From: Antedon mediterranea
Taxonomy: Eukaryota > Echinodermata > Crinoidea > Comatulida > Antedonidae
NCBI RefSeq assembly: GCF_964355755.1
Contig: NC_092673.1
Span: forward strand, 29,271,001 to 29,331,000
Direction of reading: 5' to 3'
Length of the DNA: 60,000 bases
Below the pieces are notes generated by a model. The model worked only from the letters and a program-made list of their open reading frames with translations, did not search any database and was not told the DNA's origin. The position numbers and the translations under genes are program-made. Within the stretch, counting starts at the first letter, position 1. Every line of letters starts with the position of its first letter. This document shows, one piece after another, positions 33,175 through 46,765 of the stretch.

Positions 33175-35390
33175 GTGAGTAAACAATATAATGGGTCGCA
33201 CAGTTCAGTTTATACTGAGCATGTCGATTATGCAGCTAAGCCACAAGAACGAGGTCGTTGTACAGCTGGGCTCTCTCTTGGTGGCGGCTAAAAAGTAGGG
33301 TCATCTAAGGTGACACTACAAAACACGAACCTATCTTTTTATAAGCACGTTGAACGAGAGTAAATACGGCCATAAATCAATCCTGTTTTAACATGTATCA
33401 TTTAATGTTAATGTACGACAATGCATTATGTTAATTTAGTCCTTTTTTAGTTCAATCATGTTCCATGTAACTTGTAAGCCTGGGTCGTCCAGCTAAGTTT
33501 CCTATTCCTATCTAGCTAGGCCTAGGCACTGTCAATATGGTGCAACATGCTCTCCATCCCACCCATGTCCAGACCTTTTATCAACCAGTTCCCATTGATT
33601 CAAGGAAGAAAACTGCCCTAATTAAGCTGGCCTAGCCTTGCTTGATTGTGTTTTTGTCGCGGATTGTCTTGTTGACTAAAAAAATTGGAACCGGTGAAGT
33701 TTTTTTATAAAACAACATAACTTGTAACATTTCCAACTTATTGCATGTACATGTGGTGTAGGCCTATTTTATAACATGTATTTGATTTGTTTACCCTGTA
33801 TTGGTTACGATTTGAGATAAGCACGTTGAAAAAAACTGAAATGCTTTTTCCTCAATTTCAGATATGTCAATAAATAATTAAATATTTTCAAATAAAAAAG
33901 TAATATGTTTGTTGTATTTGTGTTCATTTTTGTCAAACTACATAAGTAAGATTAGATAAGAATAGCATTTATTCCAATTGAAGCTTACAACAAGTAGTAG
34001 TACAGTATCTAGTGTAAAAATATTGTGAATTATGGTTGATCTCGTTAAACCAACCACCTCATTAGAAATGTTTATAAACAAATTTAAAATTCACATTGGT
34101 CGTGTTTCTGCTGCATAAAAATAATCGGTTAGAAACGAAAAATTTCTTGGGAGCAGAAACAGGACAGCGGTTACAGTATTGCAACTTTAGCTGCAACACA
34201 AAATAATAGTTATTTGATTGACAGTTGCAGCTGACCTTGAGTCAAATACTGTACACTGCAGTAACGTTTTAATTAACTGCCAGGACCAATTGCATTTTGA
34301 GTAATTCTAACTATTTTTGTCAATGACCACCCATTGATTTAAATGGTTATTTTGGAGCAGAAATGCAGTTACAATTACATTTTTTAAATAATCAGTTTAT
34401 TCAACATTATACAGCAGAAACTGACCCATTCAAACATGTAAATTTCAGTAGTGTATCAACATTGCATTAAGGATTATACAGGTGTGTTTACACATTTGTT
34501 TGAATACTGTACAGTAAATTATTGCAATACAGGTATGCATAGTTTACCTATTTACATACAGTAATTTAAATAACTTGATTGTTTACAGAAGAGTGTGACA
34601 CCTAAGTACAGTAATTGTTATGTAGAAACTTGTCCTTGTCATCGTTACAAATGGCTGCTGTAGTTAAAAGTTTATTGTTTAATTGTAAAAAAAAAACAAT
34701 CAAAACAAAACCATTTAACCAAATCATTTATATCCTTTGTTCTTTTAATTCAAGTTTATTTACAAAATTTGAAATGGTTTTGTAGTACGGCATAACATGG
34801 TACCGTGCTATGTTTAAGGCTCACTCAACTGGCTTAATGCTATACACACTTTTATGATATCCCAAGGGGCAGTAAAGCATTACAACTTTGAATATTAATG
34901 CTCTTAAATCTAATAAGGAATAACAATGCTAACATACATTATGATAATGATATGTTGAACTATATTTGAGTGATGTACACGTTATTTGTTCATTTGTTGT
35001 TAATACGTTGTTTCGTTACATCATGGATTTAACTAACTTATTTCTCCACGTTTACATTACCACTATACTGTAGAGTTTGTTTTTACATTAAATTACATAA
35101 AAATAAAATCATACTTTTGAATTTACTAATTTGTAAACAAAAATTGTCTGTTTCAAGACTAGTCCACTGGTAAAAATATTAGGAAAATGATACATTTATT
35201 TCATAATTATCAGTTGCAAGTATGTAAAGAGTAAAAATACTATAGGACTTATCAGATATTAATAATGAAATTAAGTAAAATTACAGTATTTAAATGTTTT
35301 AATAGATTTTGTTCCAACATTAAGGTGTTTTGTTGGAAGGGAAACAAGATTTACATCTGCTGATGTACAGTACATTAGTTTACACTTAGA

Positions 35391-35810
35391 GCATAGTCCT
35401 TCAAAGGAAGTACAGTGCTGTAGGCCTGTTGTACATGTAGTGAAGAGATCTAGCCCAGTTCACACTAGAGCATGGTCCTTCAAATGAATTAGGCCTTTAG
35501 GTAGTGAAGTGATCTAGCCCCAGTTCATACTAGAGCATGGTCCTTCAAATGAAATAGGCCTACAGGTAGTGAGGTGATCTAGCCTCAGTCCACACTAGAG
35601 CATGGTTCTTCAAAGTAAATAGGCCTATAGGTTGTGAAGTGATCTAGCCCCAGTCCACACTAGAGCATGGTTCTTCAAAGAAATAGGCCTACAGGTAGTG
35701 AAGTGTTCTAGCCAAGTCCACACTAGTTTAGAGCATGGTACTTCGAAGGAAATAAGCCTACAGGTAGTGAAGTGATACTGTGTATAGCCCTAGTCCACAC
35801 TACAGCATGT
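35391..35810. repeat. About 62-bp tandem repeat, six copies
   Basis: Repeated unit: CCACACTAGAGCATGGTTCTT, then CAAAG..AATAGGCCTACAGG and TAGTGAAGTGATCTAGCC. Copies differ by small changes. Confidence 0.9.
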
Positions 35811-36284
35811 ACCGAGTACAGTATTAAAATCATATGAATAGGCAAAGTGAATTAAGAGTTGATGCAAATATACATGTCATTTTCATTTAAGGAATATTAA
35901 TGAAAAGGAAATATCAATTGCCTGTTTTGGAAGTATGCTGTCTAAAATTATGTTCAATTAATTAAGCATGTGAAAAGGACTTTAGGATTATAATGGATTA
36001 TAATTGATGTTGTCTGAACTTGTACCAATGTACTTTACTTGCTTCCATGTAAATAAATAGGGATGATTAGCAGTAATCGTTTTTATATTTTGTATGTATT
36101 GTAAATATATAAGATAATATTGCTGATATTTGGTTTAAACAAAATAAATTGCTGATGTACTTTTATTGTTTTTAAATTGAGAATTCAAGTAAAATTATTT
36201 ACTTTGAAAGTTTCACAATAGGGCTTTTATAGTATTTAACTGGACTAATAATAATAGTTCACTCGTAAATAGCGCATATACACA

Positions 36285-36595
36285 AACTCTCAATGCACTG
36301 CGCATTATTACCCCGGTCATTTTTTGGAGCAAACACATAATATGGAAAAATACTCTCATTACTAGCTGCATTGTGGCATAATAATGGAGCTACTGTAGTA
36401 ATCAGCGCAAAGTTGTGTCTGGGTCTAACCGGCGGTACCCATTTTATGTACTGTACACCTTGGTGGAGATATGTAAATATAAGGTAAGTGTCTTGCCTAA
36501 GTATACAAGTAATGAGGCGAGAGTTGGGTTCGACCAAAAATCTCGCAATCAGTAATCCAATATCCAACACATTGCTCCACACCCCCTACAGTTCT
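36285..36595 (-). repeat. SINE family C copy
   Basis: It begins GCATTATTACCCCGGTCATT and runs to GTTGGGTTCGACC...CACATTGCTCCACACCC. On the minus strand this reads as a tRNA-like head followed by a body. Frames here at 36,259-36,706 are read-through of the repeat, not genes. Confidence 0.75.
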
Positions 36596-36951
36596 GTTGG
36601 TTATTACTGTACAGATACTGTAACAAAACATATTCCTTCAGCCTCGGAGATGAGTATAGCATTGTTGTACAGCACAGCACAGTACTTAAATGTTTTTAAG
36701 TGGTAAAATGATAAATATTTCAGGCTGTGACATTTAAAAATGCATCATGGTGTCATGGCCAACTAATACTGTGCTGCATGCCTTTAAACATTAATACCAT
36801 TTTGTACTCGAATATTCATGCTTTTTAGTTTTTTACTATCACATGACTTGAGTGTACAGTAGGTTTTTAGACAAAAATAATCAATAATTTATATAATCTT
36901 AAAGTTTACTGTTTTGTTTTGTATATAATGTTTAACTATTACTAAAAATAC

Positions 36952-36964
36952 CCCCCCCCCCCCC
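36952..36964. repeat. Poly-C tract
   Basis: A run of about 13 C in AT-rich intron, next to CTTTCTATG. Confidence 0.9.
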
Positions 36965-37294
36965 TTTCTATGTACTGTTCTGTAGTGGTGAATAAATTTG
37001 AAAGGTTTGTTTGTTTATCATTGTACAATATGCATCAGGCTACTGTAGTTGTTCTTTTGGACACACAAAAAAAACGACTGAGAAAAAAAAGGTAAACTTG
37101 TTAATATTGCTCTAGTCTTAAGTACTTTTATTGATTTAGACAAACCTACACACTTCCCATTAAAATTAGCATTTATAAAATTATTATATGCATTTTAGCA
37201 AGTTATCAGATGGCCTTTCCTGTACTGTACAACAAAACAATACATACAGTACTCAGCTGTTTTGTTATTGTACTATTAATTAAACTACTGCCAG

Positions 37295-37435
37295 TCTAAT
37301 TAATATAATAATAATAATATCCTGGATTTATATAGCGCTTAATGTTGTGAAACCTCTAATAATAATAATAAGATTTATACAGCGCACATATATCCACTAA
37401 AGTGCTCAAGGCGCTTGTGAAAAACCATGAAACAT
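37295..37435. repeat. Dispersed repeat with TATAGCGC and CAAGGCGCTT words
   Basis: Two short (AAT)n runs precede GGATTTATATAGCGCTTAA and GATTTATACAGCGCACATAT, followed by AAAGTGCTCAAGGCGCTTG. This word order is common in tails of dispersed repeats of marine invertebrate genomes. It lies just before a SINE family C copy. Confidence 0.5.
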
Positions 37436-37534
37436 ATTAACCTTAAACCTAAATACAATTGATAAATTTGTCAAAAATCTAAAAAATAAACAAGACCAAT
37501 CGAACCCACATCACTGCTTCCGTTTACCAGCAAT

Positions 37535-37795
37535 TTAAGGTGCATTATTACCCCGGTCATTTTTTTTGCATCAAACACGTATGGAAACATACTCCCATAA
37601 TGCAGCTAGTAATCAGAGCAAAGTTGTGTCTTGATCTAACCGGGTACACATTTATACACCTGGGTGGAGAGAGGCAAAGGTAAGTAAAGTATCTTGCCTA
37701 AGGATACAAGCAATGTGGCAGAGTTGGATTCGAACCACGATCTCACGATCAGTAGTTTAACGTCCAACACACTGCGCCACACACCCTTACAATAT
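37535..37795 (-). repeat. SINE family C copy
   Basis: Same order as the 36,285 copy, from GCATTATTACCCCGGTCATT to GTTGGATTCGAACCACGA and ACACTGCGCCACACACCC. The box B (minus strand GGTTCGAATCC) is intact. Confidence 0.8.
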
Positions 37796-38030
37796 TGTTA
37801 GGTTATCAACAACAGTACAGTATTGGAAAAAAGTCTAGACTTAAAGTACGGAAACAATAGTATGACCACACCTTAAATATTGAAAAGGTGTGTTTAGTAA
37901 ACTGTTTACAATCGTATTGTGTATGCAAGGTGGCAGTATTCCTGTAGGCTGTTTCATTTCTGTTGGCCAAAACAAACCTGTGTCAGTAGTTCATACTGTA
38001 CATAAGAACTATTTTTAGCCTTCTTAGTCT

Positions 38031-38200
38031 AAAGATCTGTCTATCAAACTTTATGTGACAAAAAAATGTGATGTGATGTGCCCATATATGGACATAATAA
38101 TAATGTCATATCTATATTTGAACATATCACTACCATATTTGGGCACTTCGCACTTTCCTTTTGCCAAACTACAGTAGTTTGATAGTGTAGACAGAGCTTA
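38031..38200. mobile_element. MITE family A copy 6
   Basis: AAAGATCTGTCTATCAAAC to GTTTGATAGTGTAGACAGAGC, with GTGATGTGCCCATATATGG / CATATTTGGGCAC inside. Confidence 0.85.
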
Positions 38201-39342
38201 AATTAAATATTCTAATTAAAAAAAATGATCAAGAGAATTGTTTTCTAAAATTTTCTAAATAAATGAGTTTTTGGAATAATTTTAAATGAGTCAGAAGTGG
38301 GTGAAAGTTTGATAGAAAAGTGGGAGTTTGTTCCAAATAGAGAAAGCAAGAAAACAAAAGGTGCGTGTCCCATTTACTGTAAAATGTTTGTGACTAAAGC
38401 AGTAATATTTTAGATAGCTGAACTAAGTTTACGCTGCCTCTGGTAAATGGTTTTATTTATGATACCATTTTGATGTTGAAAATAGCCCTTAGGCAAATGC
38501 CACATGGATGACTACCTCCTGAATTGTGCTTGTTAATAGGGATAACACATAATATTAAAAGGGCTTGTACTATTACAAAGTTGGTTACACATGCTTAAAA
38601 ATCCCTTTTGGGCCAATGTGACCTACTTACTGCATGACCCCACCTAGTGTGACTGTGATGATATTATATTATATTGTTTTCTTTCCATAGACTTCATTCA
38701 GAATAAGTTGTTGTTGTTATTTATTCAGGCAAAAGATATAGAAAATGAGAAATGAACTGAATAAAAAAAAACAACAGTAGATTTATGCAGGTGGGCCAGA
38801 CCAGTAAATTAAAGATTATGTTATTAGTCTTTCCATGATGAATTCATGGTAATAATCATATAGATAAACGAAGGCTACGTTCACACATAAAGCATACTGG
38901 CTTATGCAAGTTGTACAATACGGTGTTAGCTGTAATCTACAGATTGAAATGGCAAGATGTTTACATGAATAGCATTAGCTATGACATGTCTTAATATAGA
39001 AGTTTTTAAAGACACTAGACCTACGTGTTTTTGATGTAATTTACGGTCACACACTACATTTTATGTAGAAATAAATACCATATGGATCTATTGCGATACA
39101 GTAATTGATTTTTGTCTTTAAACGGTTAAAAATAAAGTCGATTTTTTAATAACTTTAGCAGCCCTCTAACATGCATCGCGTGCGGATTGATATTTTCATA
39201 TTGTGATGTGATGCATTGATCGATCACGTAAAAGGGTAAACAAATAAAAGAACATTTCAGGTAAAGTACCAGGTTTCGCCCATTCTGCCAAAAAAAAGGA
39301 AAATACAATTTATAAAGCAATGCGACAACTAGGCCTATGCCT

Positions 39343-39409
39343 ATATCATCATGTCCATATATGGGCACATCACAGTCGCATAAAGTTTGGTAGTGTAGAC
39401 AGGGCTTTA
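39343..39409. mobile_element. MITE family A copy 7 (right half only)
   Basis: TATCATCATGTCCATATATGG through GCACATCACAG to AAAGTTTGGTAGTGTAGACAGGGCTT. Confidence 0.75.
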
Positions 39410-39894
39410 CTGTAATTCAGTACAATATTACTAATATATCTTATTATTGATCTAGTGATCTGTTCTCATCATTATCCTAAGCTAGTTACATTATAATGAA
39501 GTAATATGCATAAGAATCAGACTGTATAATAAGACAGCCAGATGTGGCAATGTAGCGCCTCATGCATACAGTCGCCACAGGGCACAAAATATCCATATTT
39601 AAATGACTATTGTTTTAACAAGAATGAACACACAGTACTATATCAAAAAAATAAATTTGGAATTTTAATCAATCATGAAAAAGTATATTTAAATGCATTA
39701 TTATTAATCTTAACAGTTCGATAAAAATATTAAAAAAAATATGATTGATCATTTGATGCTTTAATTTATTAATAGGTATTTTTAACAAGTTTTTAAAACT
39801 CACTCTAAAAAGTCACATTATATACTATATAATTGTGTTATCAGTGTTAACAAAATATAAATCTGTATCAAACGCAAACAAATAGGTGCTGTTA

Positions 39895-42358
39895 GACCCC
39901 ATTTACACTTACGATTTAGGTCCTGGGCCGGTTGCAAATATTTACCTTTTAGTAGGTATCCCAATGAAGCGGATTTTCGTTACCGCGATTTTAACACGTT
40001 CGTGAAATTTCAAAAAGTGACGTGTCTTTGAAGTTAAAAATATACTATTTCTGATATACCCATGTGAATAAAAATTATATATCTGGAAAGATCTTGTTTA
40101 AGGGATTATTTTCATATATTTTTAATCTATGTTTATTAAATATTTTAATAGAAAACGCGAGTTAAAAATGAGGTACAAAAGCCGGCGAGCCGAAATCCGC
40201 GCGCTAAAAATAACTTTGGAAAACACCTACCCATTTTCAAAACACGATCGCACGAGGTCCATAATAGGTGGTGGAGTAATTTTTGTTGCATGTTATCAGG
40301 CTTTAAATACTCTTTATTTTGATATGTAAATCGGTTATTATTATTATGTACATCCGCCTCAAATGTCAATTTTAACGATAAAAATTGAATTTTTTAGTCT
40401 TTCTCATTATCAAAATCTGGCTAATTTAGTATTGAATTGAAGCTAATTTATATTTCTGTTTGATAAACCACATCGTTTTATTTGACTTTGCGTGGACCTC
40501 GTGCGAAGAGGCCAACAAGACCAACCACTGAAAAAAATAATCCCTACCATAAATATCAGTGTTTACCATTTTCCTTACGGGGGGGATTCAGTTCTCCGCT
40601 TATTACTAAATTATCGTCGCCCACACAATGTGCATGGTATGCATGTATTAGCGCGTTAATTAATGATTGGATAACCCCTGCAGTGGACTGTTCCATTTTC
40701 TGAACTAGTCTTCGCCGCACACGAGGCATGTCGAAAAATGTCGCCTCTCATGGAATATTTGCTTCGAAACGTCAATTTTACCGATTTATTAAATTATTTA
40801 ATAAGTGGAATATTTATAAATCTACTATATAAAGCAAGTACGTTAGGAAGAAATGTACCGAAGAAATTTAAGAAGCTTTGATTTTGCTATGCAGCGGCCG
40901 TAAGCCATTCTATGTAGGCGGCCGAAACGCGCTTTGGCCTGTGTTGCCGTTGTATGTCTACGCTGTTTCTAGGCCTAAATTTTATTCCGTATATTTCAAT
41001 TCAAAGTGCAACTTTCGGTTAGAATAATCGAAAGGAAAATAAAATTAAACATGCTACAATTATACCATTGAGGTAATTACTTTGTTAAATAAAAAATTTC
41101 TTCCCGATATTTCTTAGGCAGAATTTAGCGTCAGGCTTTTATTTAGACCTTGCTAGCTAGGGGCCTATCTTAACTTGTAGTAGGCGCGGCCGAGTCTACG
41201 TTCGGCCCGGCGCTCCAAATGGAATCGAACACATAATAAGCACGGGCTTAATTCTTATTTTTGGCGGTTCGAAAATCAATTTATATAATATATGATTATA
41301 AATATAACTTTAAATACTAGAATTATTTAAAAAATGTATACTTACGAAAAATAATATTTAATGAAAAGAAACAATACCCACACAGTTTTTTAACGCAATA
41401 TTTTTTTTTTTCACATTTTAACATTTTTTAACAATATTTTATGTTGTATTTCAGAATTACCTACCTGTCAATATAAATAACCTTACTAAAATAAATATTA
41501 CATTTTATGCAATGCAAAAAAAAAGAAGTTAATTCACACATTGGTTCAAAAGTTATGAATCATTTAAAGACAGGAACTTTTTGGGCATTTTTGAGACATT
41601 GGGAAAATCACGCGTAAAAAGCCCTCGGACGAATTTTGTAGGGCGATATCTAAAAAAAAAAATGTTGAAGACACCCAAAAAAAATTTTTTCTTGTACAAC
41701 TCTGTTGTATCTATGGGTTTGGAAAAAATAAGAACTTTAAAATTATTAGTATAAAAGTTATAACCCTTCAAAAATGGGTTTAAATATAATTAGAAAAAGT
41801 GCCATTTTTCAAGCAAAAATCACTGTTTTTTGGGCACTTTAACGGACCATAACTTTTGAATGGATAATCCGATTTCAATCATTTAAATTGCAAAAGTTTA
41901 TGTTCAGTAAGTTCCTTCTGATTAACTGAAAGAAAAAGTACCATCATTAATTTGAATTTTTACATTGGGATACCTACTTTTAGGCCGGCCCAGAGCGTTT
42001 ACACTAGCGACGCAGATTACTGGTCGTAAATAATTTTATCGGAAGTACCATTGCATGCTGGGATACGAAGTACAGTTTGTTTACATTTTTCTCTCGTTTT
42101 TCCGTGCGAACCGACCGTTTTAATATATTTATACTGTATTGTTTTTAGTCCCGTCATAACAACAACCTCATAAAAAGGTCAAACGTTGTTCACGGTTCAC
42201 TGCGTAAGCCGGCCCAAAACGTAAAAGCCGCTCCTGAACCTACCTGGAGAGGTGGCCCAGATCTGCGTCCGGCCCAGGGCCGGCCTAACTTTTTGGAGTA
42301 TTTACACTTATCAATTGCCGACCCAGGGCCGGCCTAAATCGTAAGTGTAAATGGGGTC
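39895..42358. mobile_element. 2.46 kb PIF/Harbinger-like element with TTA duplication
   Basis: The left end GACCCCATTTACACTTACGA, continuing TTTAGG, is perfectly inverted at the right as CCTAAATCGTAAGTGTAAAT then GGGGTC. TTA flanks both sides (39,892-39,894 and 42,359-42,361). A second inverted pair lies inside (TTTTAGTAGGTATCCCAATG near 39,952 and CATTGGGATACCTACTTTTA near 41,966). The interior has GC-rich patches (GCGGCCG words near 40,895 and 41,186) in AT-rich DNA. No transposase frame is recognised, so it is probably non-autonomous. Confidence 0.8.
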
Positions 42359-43671
42359 TTAGTCTAGTGTGATGAGAGTCCCACTTACTGTATTGTAGAG
42401 TACCTAGATTAAATAACAAACTTATGCTCTCCTGAGGAAAAGCCATGATACAAAGCAAAGACAATCCCTCTAAAATAATAGAAAGACAAATAACAGACTA
42501 ATCTGCCAACCACGCCTTCATGTGGACATACCTCAACATTCTATCTTTGTTAATAGCAGTGATAACAATGAACAAAATCACCTATTGTTGTATATTATTA
42601 ACGAACAAATAAGACAGTTCATGCAATTTAAACAATTGACTATCTGCCTTCTCCGGGAGGCATGTCTCCGAATTGTCATGGAAAAAATAAAATTAAAATA
42701 GATACTAGACATAGTTTAGGTGACCCCTGGTACCATGCAAAATGATTGCAGTTTTTGGTTTTATCCGTTTTCTGTATATAGTATCAAAATTATTTTCAAT
42801 TTGTGTACACAATATCAACATGCTTCATCATTCAATACAAAATATACATTCTAAAACTCTGGACATGGCAATTGTAAGTGATACTGTACATAACGTTATT
42901 TAATATAAAAATAAAATATTAAGTGATTCTTCCTCTATCTTATCAATCAAATTGCAAGAGTGACAGTAGAACACATAGATCATGTCTGTCAAATGTATCC
43001 TAAAGCGTGTCTGTGATATATTGAGACAAATGTAATCGCCTGTCGAATACGTTGGTAGCCATTTTATAGGATTCTGACCCAGTTCTATTGACTAGTTCTA
43101 TGAAATCAAGTTTCCTTTTGGCAAGCTAAAGTTGAAGAGCTGCAGGATCATATAAAGCCCAAGAGGGTATGTAAGGATCACTGCGTTAGGGCCATTGTAC
43201 TTCCAATTAAGGGGCCTAGATCAAGCAAATTGTGTCAAGCTTACGGCAATCATAGTAGTTGTACATGACCAGTAAAAAAATAACTTAAAAGATTAGTGTT
43301 TGGATCTTGGAAGAAGGGTCATAGGGTTCTTATCGAGGACATCGCAAGTTCAACTTGTGCCTGAGGCAAGTAAGGATCATTACTCATCCCAATGTCTATT
43401 TCACATTCGTAAAAAGTCCAAAAAGCGTGCCAGAATACCAGTTTACTCGTAGAAATACTTATGATTCACGTGCAGCTTATGACGACGAAAATTTAATACA
43501 AAAGTTAATCGTGATTGAAAGATCGATGTTCAATTTTTTTTTAATTGAAAAATCTGATCGACAGTGTCTTATCACGAATTGTGTTGCGGAGATTTTTTGG
43601 TACCTCACAAAGTATCCCGTGTTACATAAACATACAATTCGTCTTGTTTGTTTCACAAGAAAGTGTTCACT

Positions 43672-43841
43672 TAAGCTCTGTCTCCACACAAACTAGATTG
43701 ACAAAAAAAGTGTGATGTACCCAAATATGGTAGTGATATGCTCAAATATGTTAGTGATATGACATGATCTTCATGTCCATATATTGGCAGCACATCACAT
43801 TGTTTTGTCACATAAAAGTTTGATAGTGTAGACCGAGTTTT
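43672..43841. mobile_element. MITE family A copy 8
   Basis: AAGCTCTGTCTCCACAC at the left and GTTTGATAGTGTAGACCGAG at the right, with the standard centre. Confidence 0.85.
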
Positions 43842-44934
43842 ACAGTAATAGTGGCGTACCCTGATTATCCCTAAGGAGAGGCTGAGTACTTACCTTTTCC
43901 ATATAGATGATGAAATAACAACAACGAGTGCACAGACAACAAAAACATGAATTTTCTACAGTACAGTATCATATCAACAATGTGCTATAATCAAGAAATG
44001 GTAAACCACTGTAGAACTCAACAGTAGGTCTGCAGAAATCAAGAATGACCGATTTTTTTTTATAAAGACCAAGATAGTAATTATGTCAGTATTGCAATTA
44101 TAATAAATATGAATATTTTCTTTAATTTATAATAAAAATATTGTTAATTGTTTGCATTATTACTCATGCATGAAAACATTGACAAAGTTATCTGCAATAT
44201 AAAAACATTTATGATACTCTATACAGATACTGTATTAATATAATATGACCTAATTTCTGGGTTTGCTTATAATAATAATAAAAGTGTAGTCATATTTTAG
44301 CTTTTGCTATAATTTAATATCAGTATTATTTATGATAAATGTGAGCTATTTATAATTGTAACGTCATCATTTAAATGGACATTCTGACTGCAATTCAAAA
44401 CCTTAGACAATCAAAGTACAGTTGACCTAGTAATGGTTCAAGATCAGGCCTACTTACTCTGATTACGACCTAGGTCTTAGGTCTTTAGGTCATCTTAGTG
44501 TCAGCACTTCTCTACCACTACAGTAGTCGTCAGCTATGCATCACTGATTTCCTTACATAATAATATCATTGAGTTGAATGGTTCACTCAGTCTAGGCTGC
44601 TGTGTGCAGTGCTCAATGGTTATCTCTTGGCATACTTTTCTAGACTTTTATGAGAATGATAGATTTCTTGTATTTCATAAAAAGGCAGAACATTCCATAC
44701 AAAATAATTTATTCTATGTTTTTATTTTATGCCAAACAAATTGCCATCTTTAACTTTTATAGATTGAATTGATATTACAGTACATGGTTTGTCGATAAAT
44801 AAAAACCTATTTGGGAATAAACTATTTTCTTTTTATTCACCAAATTTTCACAATTTGTACTCTGTTGAAGGGTTTGAAGAAAGTTTTTGTGAAGTGCCCT
44901 GAAATCGGGAGAGAAGGAATATGGTAAACCTGTA

Positions 44935-45130
44935 AGGCCGAGTGGCTCAGTGAGTTGGACTATTGATCGTGAGATCATGGGTTTGAATCCGACACTCATC
45001 ACATTGCTTGTATCCTTGGGCAAGACACTTTAGTTACATTTGCCTCTCTCCACCCTGACAAATGAGTACCTGGTAAGGTCAAGACACAGCTTTGCACTGA
45101 TTACTAACTGCATTATGGGTAATAACATTT
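44935..45130 (+). repeat. SINE family C copy with intact tRNA-like head
   Basis: GGCCGAGTGGCTCAGTGAGTTGG is a box A region and GGTTTGAATCC a box B. The body follows (GCTTGTATCCTTGGGCAAGACAC, TGCCTCTCTCCACCCTG). This orientation shows that family C is a tRNA-headed SINE. Confidence 0.8.
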
Positions 45131-45489
45131 GGCAATGACTGATACTATTATTAGAAACACTAATATCCAACATAAATGGTTGATCATTGATTCAGCTCAT
45201 ACGATATTCTAGTACTGTGATGACTAGATTAAAGTGACTTAATTTGATTGATGAAATCTAAGCTGATTGAGGATTATGGACAGTGTAACTGGAAATAGAT
45301 ATACTCACCTAAATAACATCATTAATAGTTAAATTTAACTTAAATTCCATTCACACAATGCTATATAATGTTGCTGATGTTTCGCAAAATATTTTGAATT
45401 TTAGTATTCATCGAAGCAAAATGAAACTAAATTTGATATTTAGAAATTACGGTTTTACTAAACCCTGCAAACACTACAAACCACTAAAT

Positions 45490-45637
45490 CTCTGTCTACA
45501 CTATCAACAAGAAAATGTGATGTGCCCATATGGATATGATGATGTCATATCACTACCATATTTGGGTATATCACTACCATATTTGGGCACATCACACTTT
45601 TTTTGTCAAACTAGTTTGATAGTGTAGACAGAGCTTT
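45490..45637. mobile_element. MITE family A copy 9
   Basis: TCTCTGTCTACACTATCAA to GATAGTGTAGACAGAGCTTT. The plus-strand frame at 45,358-45,627 reads into it and is not a gene. Confidence 0.85.
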
Positions 45638-46604
45638 ATAATTGGTTATTTTTTGTAGGCTTAGGAAAATAATGTTCAAATGCACCCATTATTACACTTA
45701 ACATTCTTTCATGGAACGATGCCATATTGTCCTAGATTTTGTGGTATGTGTGAAATTGACATTTGATATTTTGAACACATTGTGTAAATGTTTACCGCCT
45801 TTTAATTTGGTTTTTGTTGATTATAATGCATGACGAGTTCCATTGTATTAATTCTGTATTGGGAACAAAAGCATAATATAATGAACAAATTAATTTAATA
45901 ATAGACGAATTAATAATTAGGCCACACAGATTAAGTTGAAAAAAAGAACAATTTAAGAAAAGTGGTATTACCTCTTGTTGTACAGTATATATAGAGTTAC
46001 CTTTTACGAAAATGTTAAGATGTATTATCCCCCAAAAACTTGAAAAATAGGTTAATAAAATCAGACTTTGAATAGGTTATGTTACAGTTTTAATAAAGTT
46101 ATTCACTTCCTGTAGAAAAAAATTATTTCAATTAAAAAAGACAAAAGAAAACATACAATTTAGGGTTTGCTTTTCAGGAAAATATATTCTATTTCGTGAC
46201 ATATGCAAATTTTTATGAATGAAAAAATTGTTCGATAACTACATTTTCATTTAATCCAGCTATGCATGTTTTACCGCCGGGGGACAGGTGCTATACCCGT
46301 TGTGTTGCATCATCACCATTCAAATCATTATGCTTTGTGAATGATAGGGGCGGTAAAATAGATAACCAAAGAGGCTTTGTAATATGCATTGCGTATATAT
46401 TATATGGCAAAATACATTATTGCCAAGTTCTTAGTTTGCAGAGCTTTTGTGTACTGCTTCCTGTCCAGGTGGTACTGTACTGAACCGCTCTTTTATATCA
46501 AAAGAAGTATTCCGAAATAGCACATGTATGCCGGTGTCTTGTTTTGTCGTTGGTTGTAGCTGAAGTTTATTTTCAGTCACTTTTTTAAATTGTTTTTATT
46601 AAAC

Positions 46605-46765
46605 ATTAAACAGCGAGTAAAACTCAACAACTACAGGATGGATAAACTATTTAATAATTTATCATTATTATAAACTACGTCTCATTTGAGGCTTGAGGAG
46701 TGGATTTGAAATGAAAGAGTCATGGGTTACACTAGGTCAGGATTTAACCCCGTACCTTGGGATTT
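46605..46765 (-). repeat. SINE family B copy (truncated)
   Basis: It contains CAGCGAGTAAAACTCAACAA, TACAGGATGGATAAACTA, GTCTCATTTGAGGCTTGA and CTAGGTCAGGATT, like the copies at 3,400 and 15,620. Confidence 0.65.

Noticed and set aside
36259-36706. Open frames on both strands
   Set aside because: They lie within a SINE family C copy.
43355-43696. 113-residue open frame on the plus strand
   Set aside because: No recognised motif, it overlaps the left end of a MITE, and the opposite strand is equally open. I cannot support it as a gene.
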